From the NCBI GenBank assembly GCA_032622095.1, contig CP136061.1:6832734-6896733 (forward strand): 64,000 nt of DNA. The letters are read 5' to 3'. The notes under the pieces were generated by a model. That model did no database searches, was not told the DNA's origin, and was given only the letters and a program-made list of their open reading frames with translations. The stretch comes from Siphonodentalium dalli (Eukaryota; Mollusca; Scaphopoda; Gadilida; Siphonodentaliidae). The position numbers and the translations under genes are program-made. Shown in pieces: positions 22,205-32,629 of this stretch. The first letter of the stretch is position 1. Every line of letters starts with the position of its first letter.

Positions 22205-22575
22205 GGTCTAGCATCACTAAACTCACACTATGGGGACCTCATTCTGCTTAGGCCTCATCTTCTCTGGAAGTTTCTTCATTATCAAAATTCTATATAAACT
22301 TCTATTTCTTTTTTTAGTTTAGTTTCTTAACATCTCCAAATTGGCAGACGACACATTGCATAATAGAGGTTCCCAATGGGTGTACATAACAATATTCACC
22401 ATTTGGGAACTTAATTCAATCTGAGTCTATATCTCCCATAGCAGATGAGGCCATGCAGAATGACGTCCCCAGAGGTTGAATTTAGTGATGCTAGCCCACT
22501 ATGCGGGGATCATCGCTAAATTCACCCTCTGGGGACCTCATTCCGCAAATGACAGGCACACTAAACTCAGACTTG
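22205..22575. mobile_element. Family B element, long form, 5' truncated
   Basis: It begins inside the left palindrome (GGTCTAGCATCACTAAAC); the core and right palindrome are complete to CTAAACTCAGACTTG. Confidence 0.88.
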
Positions 22576-22636
22576 ATTGTGGGGATAATGGAAAACATCT
22601 TACGGAAATATAAAATTTACCTCATAATTGTAAAGA

Positions 22637-22735
22637 CATTCTTAACCCATTATGGAGCCCCAGGCAGAGAGAACAATGTATTGATGAGCACCGTCTACTT
22701 GCATCTGTGTGGGGCTCCATATGGGAGAGTTATAT
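22637..22735. mobile_element. Family G hairpin element
   Basis: Arms ACCCATTATGGAGCCCCAGG and TGTGGGGCTCCATATGGGAG pair around a loop with CACCGTCTACTTGCATC. The left end follows TTAA. It is a short foldback of about 90 bp seen ten or more times in the window. Confidence 0.8.
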
Positions 22736-22741
22736 AATTAA

Positions 22742-22967
22742 CCATTTCATGATGGGAGCTGCACTGGTGCAGCATTAAGTACCCTGTGCCAGTGCATTCT
22801 CTTATACATAGGGAGCCTTGCATATATAAGAGAATGCACTGGCTTACATGGTCAGGGTAAATATTCTTAGGCCAATTCATTCTCTTATATGGGCGACTCA
22901 CATATATAAGAGAATGCATTGGCATAGGGTTTTCGCAAAATTTTAGGAAGCTTCTGTGATGAAAGTG
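22742..22967. mobile_element. Family F TTAA element, complete (copy 4)
   Basis: Ends CCATTTCATGATGGGAGCTG and AGCTTCTGTGATGAAAGTG are flanked by TTAA at 22738-22741 and 22968-22971. Two shortened hairpins lie at about 22785-22835 and 22872-22923. Confidence 0.9.
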
Positions 22968-23035
22968 TTAATAAACCTTTCTGGAACATCGGACAAAGAG
23001 ATGTTCTTGTTCCAGGACAATAGATATTTCCACAG

Positions 23036-23642
23036 TTCCCTGTGATTTCCACCCATTAATCACCTCGATAATGCATTTTATCTTCTGCAAATTAGGGGAT
23101 ATACAATTGTAGAAACTGAATAGAAAGGAAAAAGTAACTAAAAACTAATGTTAACCCTTTACCCAACAACGACCCTGTGCCAATGCATTCTCTTATATAT
23201 GCGAGTCGACCATAGGTCGCCTCGCATATATAAGAGAATGCATTGGCTTAACACATTAAAAATTATAAAATTGTTAAAGAATGTAAGAAAAAATGGTAAA
23301 AAAAGTTTTTTTTTAGGCCAATGCATTCTCTTATATATGCGAGACGACCTATGGTCGACTCGCATATATAAGAGAATGCATTGGCACAGGGCATAACTGT
23401 AACTATCACAATGTGGTCAAGGAGCCGGTTCCAATGATATCCATATTTGTATGGTTCTATTGAGACAGACCGAAGATATTTTAGGCTGTTGAAGCTTTAT
23501 TTGGCCGGTTTGTTGGGTAAAGGGTTAATTTGATAATACATGTGTAGATACTTCCCAGAAGATCAGGCCTTTAGCTTCACCAAATTCACCCCTCTGGCGA
23601 CCTCATTCTGCAAATGTCAGACGCACTATACTATATCAGACT
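23036..23642. mobile_element. Family B core and right end, interrupted by a C element
   Basis: The left part is lost. The core (ATCACCTCGATAATGCATTT) is split at AATG-TTAA-TTTGA by the C element at 23155-23524. The right palindrome is partly deleted, and the end reads CACTATACTATATCAGACTG. Confidence 0.8.
23155..23524. mobile_element. Family C TTAA element, copy 1 (in a B core)
   Basis: Ends CCCTTTACCCAAC and GTTGGGTAAAGGG are flanked by TTAA at 23151-23154 and 23525-23528. Uninterrupted B cores read AATGTTAATTTGA (for example 32113-32125), giving an empty site. The body has two shared hairpins in opposite orientation (23179-23247 and about 23317-23385), then unique sequence including GAGCCGGTTCCAATGATATC. 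Confidence 0.96.
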
Positions 23643-23822
23643 GGGTCATATATCTGAACAGGCTTGTCCGATGGTGATTCACATTTTGATTGATCTTTGT
23701 GTTAGTTATTGGAACCTCACTGGGTTGTGTTCTCATTACCGTTGGGTGCGTGTGCACCAATTTCTAAGCCTTGCAGAGTTATATTCTTAGATCAGACTGG
23801 CTAATAACCAATTATAATCAAT

Positions 23823-23930
23823 TACAGTAATGCCCTAAGTAATGGACTCCTTAACCACAGCAGAATTATGGGTAACTTTTCAGGATTTAGTCGGAAATAT
23901 GGCTTGTTGCCATTCATCGGAAAGCTCTCA
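23823..23930. mobile_element. Family A MITE, left half only (copy 7)
   Basis: From TACAGTAATGCCC to GAAAGCTCTCA at the hairpin centre. No right arm follows. Confidence 0.9.
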
Positions 23931-24170
23931 CCTTGTCGAGAGTTGAAGCATATTGTCAGTATGCTAATCCTGATGTACTCATTATCTGATGCTATAGCTT
24001 CCTCCTTAGCGAGGATAGGTAATCAAATCCCATGGTAGCAGCTAGTACACGATTTCTAGGGTTGTAGGAGGTCTGAAAAATAGAAATATTAGTATCTAGG
24101 AGGCATACACACTGTAACTGCGAGTGTAGCCAGTGTTAAATGTGAAATTATTGGTTTGATATACCGGTAG
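23931..24170. other. Unique spacer
   Basis: Nothing recognised. Confidence 0.5.
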
Positions 24171-24431
24171 TGTATGTGTCTGCCATGTTCACCCTCTGGG
24201 TGATGTGCACATTGCGCACCTCGATTATGCATTTTATCTCCTGCAAATTAGGAGATATAGAAACTGAACAGAATGGAAAAAATGTTAATTTGAAACCATA
24301 GGTAGTTCCTAGAAGATGAAGCCTAAGCAGAATGAGGTCCCCAGAGGGTGAATTTGCTGTGCTGGTCAGCATCACCATATTCACCCTCTGGGGACCTCAT
24401 TCTGTGATGACAGACACTATTTCAAGGCTTG
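24171..24431. mobile_element. Family B element, 5' deleted
   Basis: A short left remnant (GTGTCTGCCATGTTCACCC) joins directly to the core. The right palindrome and end (TATTTCAAGGCTTG) are intact. Confidence 0.8.
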
Positions 24432-24558
24432 TTAAGTGGTTTTCTGCAAATGTTAGACAAACTATATCCAGGCTTGCCCTAATAAACAGAGAATGAATAT
24501 CGCAGTAAAAATGAAATAATTCTTCAAAGATTTATTATTGAGAAGAGAACCAACCAGT

Positions 24559-25608
24559 CAGACCTGAGAATAAGGTGCCTGTCATTTGCAGAATGAGGTC
24601 CCAGGGGTGGTGAATTTAGTGATGCTGTATCACATAGCAGGCTAGCATCACCAAATTCACCCTCTGGGAACCTCATTCTGCTGAGGTGTAAGCAGAATGA
24701 GGTCCCCAGAGGGGGAATTTGGTGATACTACCCCGCTATGCGGGGTAGCATCACCACATTCACCCTCTGGGGACCTCATTCTGCAAATGACAGACACACT
24801 ATTTCAAGGCTTGACTGGGGACTCATCTTCTCTGGCAAGTTTCTTTATTATCAGATTTCTATAGAAATGTCTTCATGAAGATTCTATTTCTTTTTTAGGT
24901 TAGTTTCTCTATATCCCCAAATTGGCAGATGACACAATGCATAATCGTGGTTCCCAACGGGTGTACATCACAGTATTATACCCCCATTGTCTGTCCGTGC
25001 ATGTGTCCGTCCGTCCGCTCATTTATCTCAACCATGGGTGATCGGATCTCAATGAAATTTGGTATGCAGCTTAGTCATCAGGTGGGTTTTCAAAAAGAGG
25101 GTTCACTGACGTTAACATTTTCCGTTCCAAGAGTTATCCCTCTTTGTTTATCAGAAAATGTTGGATTTCCATCCGTGCCCTCTTATATCTCAACCATGGG
25201 TTATTGGATCTCAATGAAATTTGGTGTGCAGATTTGGCATAATGAGGGCTTTCAAAAGAGGGTTCAGTGACATTGTTCACATTTTCCGTTCAAGAGTTAT
25301 CCCTCTTTCTTTATCTGAAGATGTTGGATTTCCATCTGTCGTTTGTTAGAATTGTCAAGTAATTTGTTCACAATTTGGTTCCCGACCTGCCCATATGTCA
25401 ATTTTCACCATGGGGTATCCCTGCATCCGTGGTGCAAACTCTTGTTCAATCTGAGTCTGTGTCTCTCATAGCAGATGAGGTCATGCAGAATGAGTTCTCC
25501 AGAGGGTGAATTTGGTGATGCTAGCCTGCTGTGTGGGATAGTGTCACTAAATTCACCACCCCCTGTGGACCTCATTCTGCAAATGACAGGCACCTTATTC
25601 TCAGGTCT
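24559..25608. mobile_element. Compound family B locus with insertion
   Basis: It holds a double-palindrome B element (24559-24813, ending CTATTTCAAGGCTTG), then a B core (from about 24825), an unrelated insertion (about 24977-25421) and a final B palindrome ending TTATTCTCAGGTCTG. At least two B copies are merged. Confidence 0.75.
24977..25421. mobile_element. Insertion in a B core with ATACCCC ends and two 163-bp subunits
   Basis: The B core breaks after ACATCACAGTAT and resumes near TTCAATCTGAGTCTG. The inserted ends may be ATACCCCCATTG and CCATGGGGTAT (short inverted repeat). Two tandem subunits (about 25010-25340) share ATCTCAACCATGGG, TCTCAATGAAATTTGGT and AAGAGTTATCCCTCTTT. The exact boundaries are uncertain and no transposase is present. 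Confidence 0.6.
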
Positions 25609-25693
25609 GTCTGGTTGGTTTTCTTCTCAATAATAAATCTTTGAAGAATTATTTCAATTACATGTATATACTGTGATATTCTTCTCTCTTTAA

Positions 25694-26085
25694 CCCTTTA
25701 CCCAACAGAAGGGCCCTGTGCCAATGCATTCTCTTATATATGCGAGTCGACCATAGGTCGCCTCGCATATATAAGAGAATGCATTGGCTTAACACATTAA
25801 AAATTATAAAATTGTTAAAGAATGTAAGAAAAAATGGTAAAAAGTGTTAAAAAAAGATTTTTTTTAGGCCAATGCATTCTCTTATATATGCGAGGCGACC
25901 TATGGTCGACTCGCATATATAAGAGAATGCATTGGCACAGGGCATAACTGTAACTATCACAATGTGGTCAAGGAGCCGGTTCCAATGATATCCATATTTG
26001 TATGGTTTTATTGAGACAGACCGAAGATATTTTAGGCTGTTGAAGCTTTATTTGGCCGGTTTTGGCCGTTTTGTTGGGTAAAGGG
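25694..26085. mobile_element. Family C TTAA element, copy 2 (full)
   Basis: 392 bp, with TTAA at 25690-25693 and 26086-26089. It has two opposed hairpins and the GAGCCGGTTCCAATGATATC region, and differs from copy 1 by small indels in the A-rich spacer and in the GGCCGGTTTTGGCCG repeat near the right end. Confidence 0.96.
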
Positions 26086-26089
26086 TTAA

Positions 26090-26441
26090 TAGTATTCAGG
26101 GCAAGCCTAGAAAAAGTGTGTCTTATAATATCATCGAGTTGAAGGTGAAGGTGTCACTGAGTCGTCACGTAGAGAAATGTTAATAGATATACACCGGTTA
26201 TATTGTTTAGACAAGGACGAGGAATTCCCCTGGAGCAAAAGGAGGCCTGTATCGGAGTAAGAAGTGAGAAGAGAATTTACGCAATTCAGTTTTTATCTTG
26301 TTTGGCGTGAACATATTGTGACCCGTGCATTGCACACAATCAGAAATGCATCACGTTACATCGTAACATAGCATAACCAGCATAACTATATAATTGTAAG
26401 GTCACACAGGGGTCACAACAATAAAATATGTGGTGGGATGA
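26090..26441. other. Unique spacer
   Basis: No repeat or gene is recognised. Confidence 0.5.
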
Positions 26442-26715
26442 ATTGCAGAATAAGGTCCCCAGAGGGTGAATATAGTGACGCTAACCAACAGCGGGCTAGC
26501 ATCACTAAACTCACCCTCTGGGGACCTCATTCTGCACGGTCTCATCTGCTACGAGAGACCTAGACACAGATTTAAGTTTCCAGATGATGAAGATGGTGAT
26601 GTGCACCCATTGGGAACCTCGATTATGCATTGTGTCATCTGCCAATTTGGGGATATAGAGAAACTAAACTAAAAAAGAACATTTGTGAAGAAGTTATCTA
26701 CGAACATTTGAGATA
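26442..26715. mobile_element. Family B element, both outer ends missing
   Basis: One palindrome (about 26446-26537) followed by a core in the TTGGGGATATAGAGAAACTA variant. Neither terminal repeat remains. Confidence 0.82.
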
Positions 26716-26776
26716 GAAAAAAGTAGATGAAGGCCGGAACAAATTTTTTAATAAAATTACCACAATAACTAACAAA

Positions 26777-26994
26777 TACAGTAATGCTCTAATTAATCGA
26801 CTTCTTAATCCACAGCAGAATTATGGGTAACTTTTCAGGATTTAGTCGGAAATATGGCTTGTTGCCATTCATCGGAAAGCTCTCCCCGAGAGCTTTCTGA
26901 TGAATGGCAACAAGCCATAATTCCGACTAAATCCTGAAAAGTTACCCATAATTCTGCTGTGTTTAAGGAGTCGATTACTTAGGGCGTTACTGTA
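26777..26994. mobile_element. Family A foldback MITE, copy 8 (full length)
   Basis: Ends TACAGTAATGCTCT and AGGGCGTTACTGTA; arms pair around GCTCTCCCCGAGAGC. Confidence 0.94.
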
Positions 26995-28068
26995 AATGTA
27001 CCAAATTGTTCGTCAATTTCTCAAGATTTTTTAATATCAGATAACTTTTGCTCAAATTATCAAAATAAATTGAGTTATATTTTGCCAAAAAACTGTATGA
27101 ATAAACAAGGTGAATTAAAAACTCGGCCATCAACTATTTTCTTCACCACTGTGACCACATGCTTCATATTATAATCAGGGAGAAGTCGTAATGTATGAAG
27201 TTTAAAGGTACTCAATCTAATCAGACGGTACCCATATCATCAAGTTACAACAACAACATTACTTCAAAATGCACTTTAGTTATCAGAATAGATTCATTAC
27301 AACAAAATAATGCTAACCACTGTTAAATACATGTATGGTAAAACATATTTACCAAAAGTTGTTATTTATCAACATATTGTTCAATGAAATATGGACGTAT
27401 TATCACTTGAGTATCATGGAATTTGGCCGTATTATCACTTGATTTTAGAGTTATCCATCTTCATCCGCAATTTTGTCCGAGATCGTTGGTTGGATGACTT
27501 TTTTCTGGGCCACAAATAAGTATACATTTTGAGAAATGACAAATTTCAAAAATCAATATCTGATCACTCTGAGCTTTGATGGGTTCCTCGACTCGAATTA
27601 AATATTTTTTACCCCGAAGCCAAAGAAATGGTAATTTAGGAGCGTTAATTTGGGTTATGCATCTTTAATTTACACCCAAATATCACCCTTCTATGATCTA
27701 ATAAGTATTATGCAACACAAGAGCCCATTTATAATAATATTAAAGGGACTAAGTACATGTACACCATTTAATATAATCAGTAAATATGCTTTAAATATGT
27801 TGTTTGGAAATATGTATAATGAGTGGTATATGAGAGAGAAGTCACGTCTCGCTTACACAAAAGTGCGGAGCAGTGGTACAATATAGGGAGAAGATCCCAA
27901 GTCGCCCTCTCGTCTGGTACAAATTTATTTACTACTTTTTGATAATTTCAGAATCTATGCTTGACCTTCAAATCTGAATGATTTTTTGAAAAATGTTCAC
28001 CTGTTGTCCTCGTATACATTTGTCACCCCCTCCCACCCCAGTTCGTTGATGCATAATACATACATGTA
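26995..28068. repeat. Spacer containing dispersed repeat H, copy 1
   Basis: About 27180-27660 is related, inverted and diverged, to about 30838-31190. Shared words include ATCTGATCACTCTGAGCTTT and AAATATTTTTTACC with complements in the second copy. The remainder is unique and has no convincing coding frame. Confidence 0.65.
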
Positions 28069-28374
28069 CAAGCCTGGATATAGTGTGTCTGACATTTGCA
28101 GAATTAGCATTGTTTTTAGTTACTTTTTCCCTTCTGTTCAGTTTCTATATCCCCTAATTTTCAGAAGATAAATTGCATAATCAATGTGACTAATGGATGA
28201 TCATCACCAACTTCAAATGGGTAACTTCAGTCTGATCCTAGGTCTCCCATAGTAGTTGAAGCCTAAACATTAAGAGGTTCCCTGTGGGTGAATTTAGTAA
28301 TGCTAGCCTGCTCTGCAGGATAGCATCATTAAATTCACCATCGGGGGACCTTATTCTAATTCACAGGCCTGGCC
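28069..28374. mobile_element. Family B element, left palindrome deleted
   Basis: The left end is CAAGCCTGGATATAGTGTG, joined straight to the core (GCATTGTTTTTAGTTACTTT). The right palindrome is intact; the right end is eroded (CACAGGCCTGG). Confidence 0.82.
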
Positions 28375-28517
28375 CCAATTGCTGCATATTAAATGTATAT
28401 CAATGTTCATTCATTAAATTTCCCCCAAAAAATAAAATCTACATAAAGTATTTAATAAAATATACACAAGACAACCTCGACTTTGAAAATCACTGCATCT
28501 ATCGGAGCAGCGTACTA

Positions 28518-28716
28518 TAGTCATCGGTAAGATGAAGTATAGCAACAATAAGTATACTCCTCATATACTTCAATTTTTAACCCACATTGAGCCTCACACA
28601 GATGAAATCATGTAATATGTAGTGTCGTCTGCTCCAGTCTATGTGGGGCTCTCTATGGGTTCAGTCATCGGCAAGATGAAGTATAGCGACAATAAGTATA
28701 CTCCTCGTTCAAATCT
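28518..28716. mobile_element. Family G hairpin flanked by a direct duplication
   Basis: The hairpin at about 28578-28661 (ACCCACATTGAGCCTCACAC / TGTGGGGCTCTCTATGGGTT) lies between two copies of a segment with AAGATGAAGTATAGC and ACAATAAGTATACTCCTC. These repeats of about 45 bp are too long to be a TSD; the hairpin is part of a local duplication. Confidence 0.75.
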
Positions 28717-29098
28717 TACCCAATGAAAACAGCAGCCTGTCACACACAGAGCAGCACACACACACTATACAGCGGTAGTAGCTAGCTATTTAATATGAGA
28801 CTCTCAGTATATTTAATACCTTGTGAACGGTGGCTTTAACCTGATGATCTAAAGTCTGCTGTGATTTATATATTTACCGGTGATTTGTTAGATGTGTCGC
28901 TGATTTGTTAGATGTGTCGCTGATTTCTTATTTGATTCATTGTTTTATTGTTGTTTTTATGTGCAAAACTTTTTTGCTGGATATTCTATACTTGTTTAAA
29001 AAAAAAAAAATCTTGGATATTTCATGCTGATAAAAAAACAGCTTTCTTGGATATAATTCATCAAAGAAAAAAGGGATTTTTATAAACTTCATTCCATT
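28717..29098. other. Upstream region of the candidate exon
   Basis: It contains three short units of TGATTTGTTAGATGTGTCGC type (about 28880-28930) and an A run of 13 near 29000. No TATA box or other promoter signal can be assigned with confidence. Confidence 0.4.
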
Positions 29099-29360
29099 AT
29101 GTCCGTTCTTGGAGAGCCGTTTGTTTGTGTGGGTGATGGAGGACACCCGTATACGTGTTGTTCAGGGGGGCTGTGGAGACCCAATGCAGTGCATGCTACA
29201 CCACCACTCCACTACCCCCTCCCCAGTGGATACCCATACCAGAGTAACTATGCTCATTGTTCACGGAATATCACGGAGCTCTATGACTATATAAGGCTGT
29301 CATATTACTGGCCTTCCTATTATCTGTCCAGACTTCAAAGGGAATATGAACAATTACCAG
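29099..29360 (+). CDS. Candidate first coding exon, unknown protein
   Basis: An ATG at 29099 has A at -3, a favourable context. The frame stays open for 87 codons plus one base and meets a strong splice donor, CCAG|GTAAGA, at 29360/29361 (phase 1). The predicted peptide is rich in Tyr, Pro and Cys, ends in YYWPSYYLSRLQREYEQLP, and shows neither the low complexity of repeat-derived frames nor overlap with any repeat family here. I do not recognise the domain, and no signal peptide is evident. The possible next exon at 47900 is compatible in phase. A fragment of this exon is duplicated twice downstream (29447-29495 and 30120-30168). Whether it is transcribed is unknown. Confidence 0.5.
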
Positions 29361-29388
29361 GTAAGAACTTAACTTCAGTTAACATGTC

Positions 29389-29865
29389 GGGGGGGGGGGG
29401 GGGGGGGTAGGGTGTGGTGGGTGGGGTAGGATGGGGGTTTGGTTTGTCACGGAGCTCTATGACTTCATGTATATAAGGCTATCATACTACTGGCCATGCA
29501 CCTACCTTGTAAAATGTTTCTGACCTGTAAGAATTCTGCCAGGTTTCGGCAAAGGAAACGCATGAATACTGAAATTTTAGAAGCTACCAATGTTCGTGTG
29601 CAGTATTGTGCAAAATTGAATTAAAATTCTTCAGGATTTGTACTGATATCTTGAATTGTGTGTTGTTCGTTGTGACTCACCAATGAAATATGATGCATTG
29701 AATGCCTCTTGAATTGCTTCTAACTGATTTTCAAAGAGTGAACAAACTCTGGAGCCATGCAGACATTTAAAGAAATTGTCGCTTCAATACATTTGCTTTA
29801 ACCCTTTACCCTACAGAACGGCCCTGTGCCAATGCATTCTCTTATATATGCGAGTCGACCATAGG
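29389..29865. repeat. 458-bp duplicated segment, copy 1
   Basis: From TAGGGTGTGGTGGG (29408), preceded by a G run of 19, to the middle of a C element. It recurs at 30081-30538 with a constant offset of 673 bp and, by eye, only about two substitutions. It includes the exon-like piece at 29447-29495. Confidence 0.95.
29802..29865. mobile_element. Family C TTAA element, truncated by the duplication (copy 3)
   Basis: It begins CCCTTTACCCTACAG after TTAA (29798-29801) and stops at the centre of the first hairpin (CGAGTCGACCATAGG), the endpoint of the 458-bp duplication. Confidence 0.92.
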
Positions 29866-30066
29866 GTTCCTGTGTGTCCGAATGGTTGAGTTATGGTTGA
29901 CCGGTGCAGTGGTCTAGTGTGTGAGACTGTCTATCCGTGGCTGGAGTGTAAGGCTGTATCCCCGTGGTTGAGTAGCGGTTTGAGATTGTTTCTGCTCTGT
30001 AGTGATCGTCTAGTGGCCGAGACTTCAAGTTGTGTGGTGAGACGTAGAACTGTTCACGGTACCATT
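29866..30066. other. Spacer between the two duplicated segments
   Basis: About 200 bp of GC-richer sequence found only here, with internal echoes (GTCTAGTG twice, TGGTTGAG twice). A tRNA-like A-box is weakly suggested by GGTGCAGTGGTCTAGTG, but no B-box or clover-leaf could be drawn. Confidence 0.5.
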
Positions 30067-30067
30067 A

Positions 30068-30538
30068 GGGGGGGGGGGGGTAGGGTGTGGTGGGTGGGGT
30101 AGGATGGGGGTTTGGTTTGTCACGGAGCTCTATGACTTCATGTATATAAGGCTATCATATTACTGGCCATGCACCTACCTTGTAAAATGTTTCTGATCTG
30201 TAAGAATTCTGCCAGGTTTCGGCAAAGGAAACGCATGAATACTGAAATTTTAGAAGCTACCAATGTTCGTGTGCAGTATTGTGCAAAATTGAATTAAAAT
30301 TCTTCAGGATTTGTACTGATATCTTGAATTGTGTGTTGTTCGTTGTGACTCACCAATGAAATATGATGCATTGAATGCCTCTTGAATTGCTTCTAACTGA
30401 TTTTCAAAGAGTGAACAAACTCTGGAGCCATGCAGACATTTAAAGAAATTGTCGCTTCAATACATTTGCTTTAACCCTTTACCCTACAGAACGGCCCTGT
30501 GCCAATGCATTCTCTTATATATGCGAGTCGACCATAGG
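30068..30538. repeat. 458-bp duplicated segment, copy 2
   Basis: The second copy of 29408-29865, preceded by a shorter G run (30068-30080). Here the C element continues to its right end, so this copy keeps the ancestral right junction. Confidence 0.95.
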
Positions 30539-30834
30539 TCGCCTTGCATATATAAGAGAATGCATTGGCTTAACACATTAAAAATGATAAAATTGTCAAA
30601 GAATGTAGAAAAATATTATAAAAATTGTAAAAAAATGTAAGAAAAAATTATAAAATGTTTAAAGAATGTAAGAAAAAATGGTAAAAAGTGTTAAATTTTT
30701 TTGACAATGTGGTCAATTAATGAACCGGTTCCAATGATATCCATATTTGCATGGTGTTATTGAGACAGACCGAAGATAGTTTAGGCTGTTGAAGCTTTAT
30801 TTGGGCGTTTTTGGCCGTTTTGTTGGGTAATGGG
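30475..30834. mobile_element. Family C TTAA element, copy 4 (second hairpin lost)
   Basis: TTAA at 30471-30474 and 30835-30838. The first hairpin (about 30499-30567) is followed by an expanded A-rich spacer, and the second hairpin is missing. The right end is TTGGGTAATGGG. Confidence 0.93.
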
Positions 30835-30837
30835 TTA

Positions 30838-31605
30838 AGAATGCATAATCCGAATAATGCTCCCAAATTACTATTTCTTTCACTTCGGTGGTAAAAAATA
30901 TTTGACTCGAGTCGAGGAACCACCCTTCAAAGCTCAGAGTGATCAGATATCGATTTTGAGATCTATTATTTTTCACTACCGGTACTTTTTGTCAGCCTGG
31001 CAAAAAGTCGATAAATAACAGGTTTTGGGCAATTTTATACTATACATGTAGTTGACTGGTTAGCATTATTTTTGGGCAATTAATCAATTCTGATCACTGA
31101 TGCGGCATTAAACAAAAATTTTATGTTGGAATCTGATGATCTGGGGACCATAGAATTGGTTTGAGTATGGTACCTCTAAGCTCAATGTGAATTAAAACAT
31201 TCTTTTGATCTATATACAAAAGAAAATAAAAACATTTATCTGGAAACGTTGCATATGTGCCGTTAATTCTATACATTTATTAACACTAAACTCACGACGA
31301 CCTGAATTGCTTTAAACTGATTTTTAAAGAGTCAAAAAACTCTAGTGCCATGCAGACATTTAAAGAAATTGTTGCTCAAAATGCATTTGCTTTCAGCTCA
31401 ATGTGAATAAAATCGTTCTTTAAAGCCTCTCTTGATCAATGTACAAAAGAAAAGTAACACATTTGTCACATTGTGAAGAAAGGAAAATAACTAATGGTAA
31501 CATTGCATATGTGTCGTTACTTCACTGTCTATTCATTTTTTAATGGTATTGTATAGATACCTTTTGATGAGATACAGTGTGCTTTCTGTGTGTACCCTCT
31601 ATAGG
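30838..31605. repeat. Dispersed repeat H, copy 2, plus paralogue of the C3/C4 flank
   Basis: About 30838-31190 is the inverted counterpart of 27180-27660. About 31304-31392 resembles the DNA just left of copies C3 and C4 (CCATGCAGACATTTAAAGAA) and continues as ATTTGCTTTCAGC with no C element, so it is a diverged, uninserted paralogue. Confidence 0.7.
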
Positions 31606-31822
31606 TACAGAAATGCCCTAAATAATCAACTCCTTAACCACAGCAGAATTATGGGTAACTTTTCAGGATTTAGTCGGAAATATGGCTTGTTGCCATTCAT
31701 CGGAAAGCTCTCAGTGAGAGCTTTCTGATGAATGGCAACAAGCCATATTTACGACTAAATCCTGAAAAGTTACCCATAATTATGCTGTGGTTAAGGAGTC
31801 GATTATTTAGGGCATTACTGTA
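31606..31822. mobile_element. Family A foldback MITE, copy 9 (full length)
   Basis: 217 bp; the left end carries one change (TACAGAAATGCCC), the right end is GGCATTACTGTA. Loop GCTCTCAGTGAGAGC. Confidence 0.94.
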
Positions 31823-31835
31823 CTAATTACACAGG

Positions 31836-32280
31836 CAAGCCTTGAAATATTGTGTCTGTCATTTGCAGACTGAGGTCCCCAGAGGGTTAATTTAGTGACG
31901 CTATCCTGCATGGTGGGCTATCATCACAAAATTCACCCTCTGGGAACCTCATTCTGCTTAGGCCTCAACTGCTATGGGAGACCTATGATCAGATTGAAGT
32001 TCCCCAGTTGAAGTTGGTGATGTTCACCCATTAGTCACCTCGATTATAAATTTTATCTTCTGCAAATTATGGGATATAGAAACTTCCCAGAAAGGAAAAA
32101 GTAACTAAAAACAATGTTAATTTGAAACTATAGATACTTCCCAGAAGATTTGGCCTAAGCAGATTGAGGTCCCCAGAGGGTGAATTTAGTAATGCTAGCC
32201 CACTTTGCAGGATAGCATCACTAAATTCACCCTTTGTGAACCTCATTCTGCAAATGGCAGACACACTATCTCAATGCTTG
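31836..32280. mobile_element. Family B element, long form, complete
   Basis: 445 bp with both palindromes, core and ends CAAGCCTTGAAATATTGTG / CACACTATCTCAATGCTTG. Its core holds the uninterrupted AATGTTAATTTGAAACTATA site used as an empty site for two insertions elsewhere. No TSD is detectable. Confidence 0.93.
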
Positions 32281-32562
32281 AACAGATGTGAGTTCGACTA
32301 ATGCTTAAGATGTTATAGTAAGGTATATTTGTGAAGAGTCCGTTTGTTCGTTCTAATTGCTAGTAGCTTGTGTTGGATAATGCGTAATCTCATGAATGCC
32401 TCTCTTTACCTACAGCGTGAAATATTTGTGGATAGCTTTGCAAAGATGTCTATATTATTAGGCAGCGAACAAATAATTCATTTAAATCAAGTATCTGGGA
32501 TTTACGTCAGAGTGACATCATGGGAGACCTCTTCATACCCCCTGCTGTTATGTTGTTAACCA
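32281..32562. other. Unique spacer
   Basis: Nothing recognised; one 71-codon frame (32344-32559) lacks supporting features. Confidence 0.5.
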
Positions 32563-32622
32563 TACAGTAATGCCCTAAGTAATCGACTCCTTAACCACAG
32601 CAGAATTATGGGTTACTTTTCA
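32563..32622. mobile_element. Family A MITE, outer left arm only (copy 10)
   Basis: From TACAGTAATGCCC to ATTATGGGTTACTTTTC, then lost. Confidence 0.88.
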
Positions 32623-32629
32623 TTTATCC

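Larger units (their letters stand above)
24493..25678. repeat. Inverted duplication of about 70 bp enclosing B sequences
   Basis: The left flank (TTCTTCAAAGATTTATTATT, AACCAACCAG) at about 24510-24558 recurs inverted at about 25603-25660. Between them lie the B arms CAGACCTGAGAATAAGGTGC (24559) and GCACCTTATTCTCAGGTCTG (to 25608). The flank matches make this an inverted duplication, not an ordinary B insertion. Confidence 0.85.

Noticed and set aside
29870-29960. tRNA-like A-box (GGTGCAGTGGTCTAGTG), possible SINE head
   Set aside because: No B-box at the proper distance, no clover-leaf folding and no second copy in the window.
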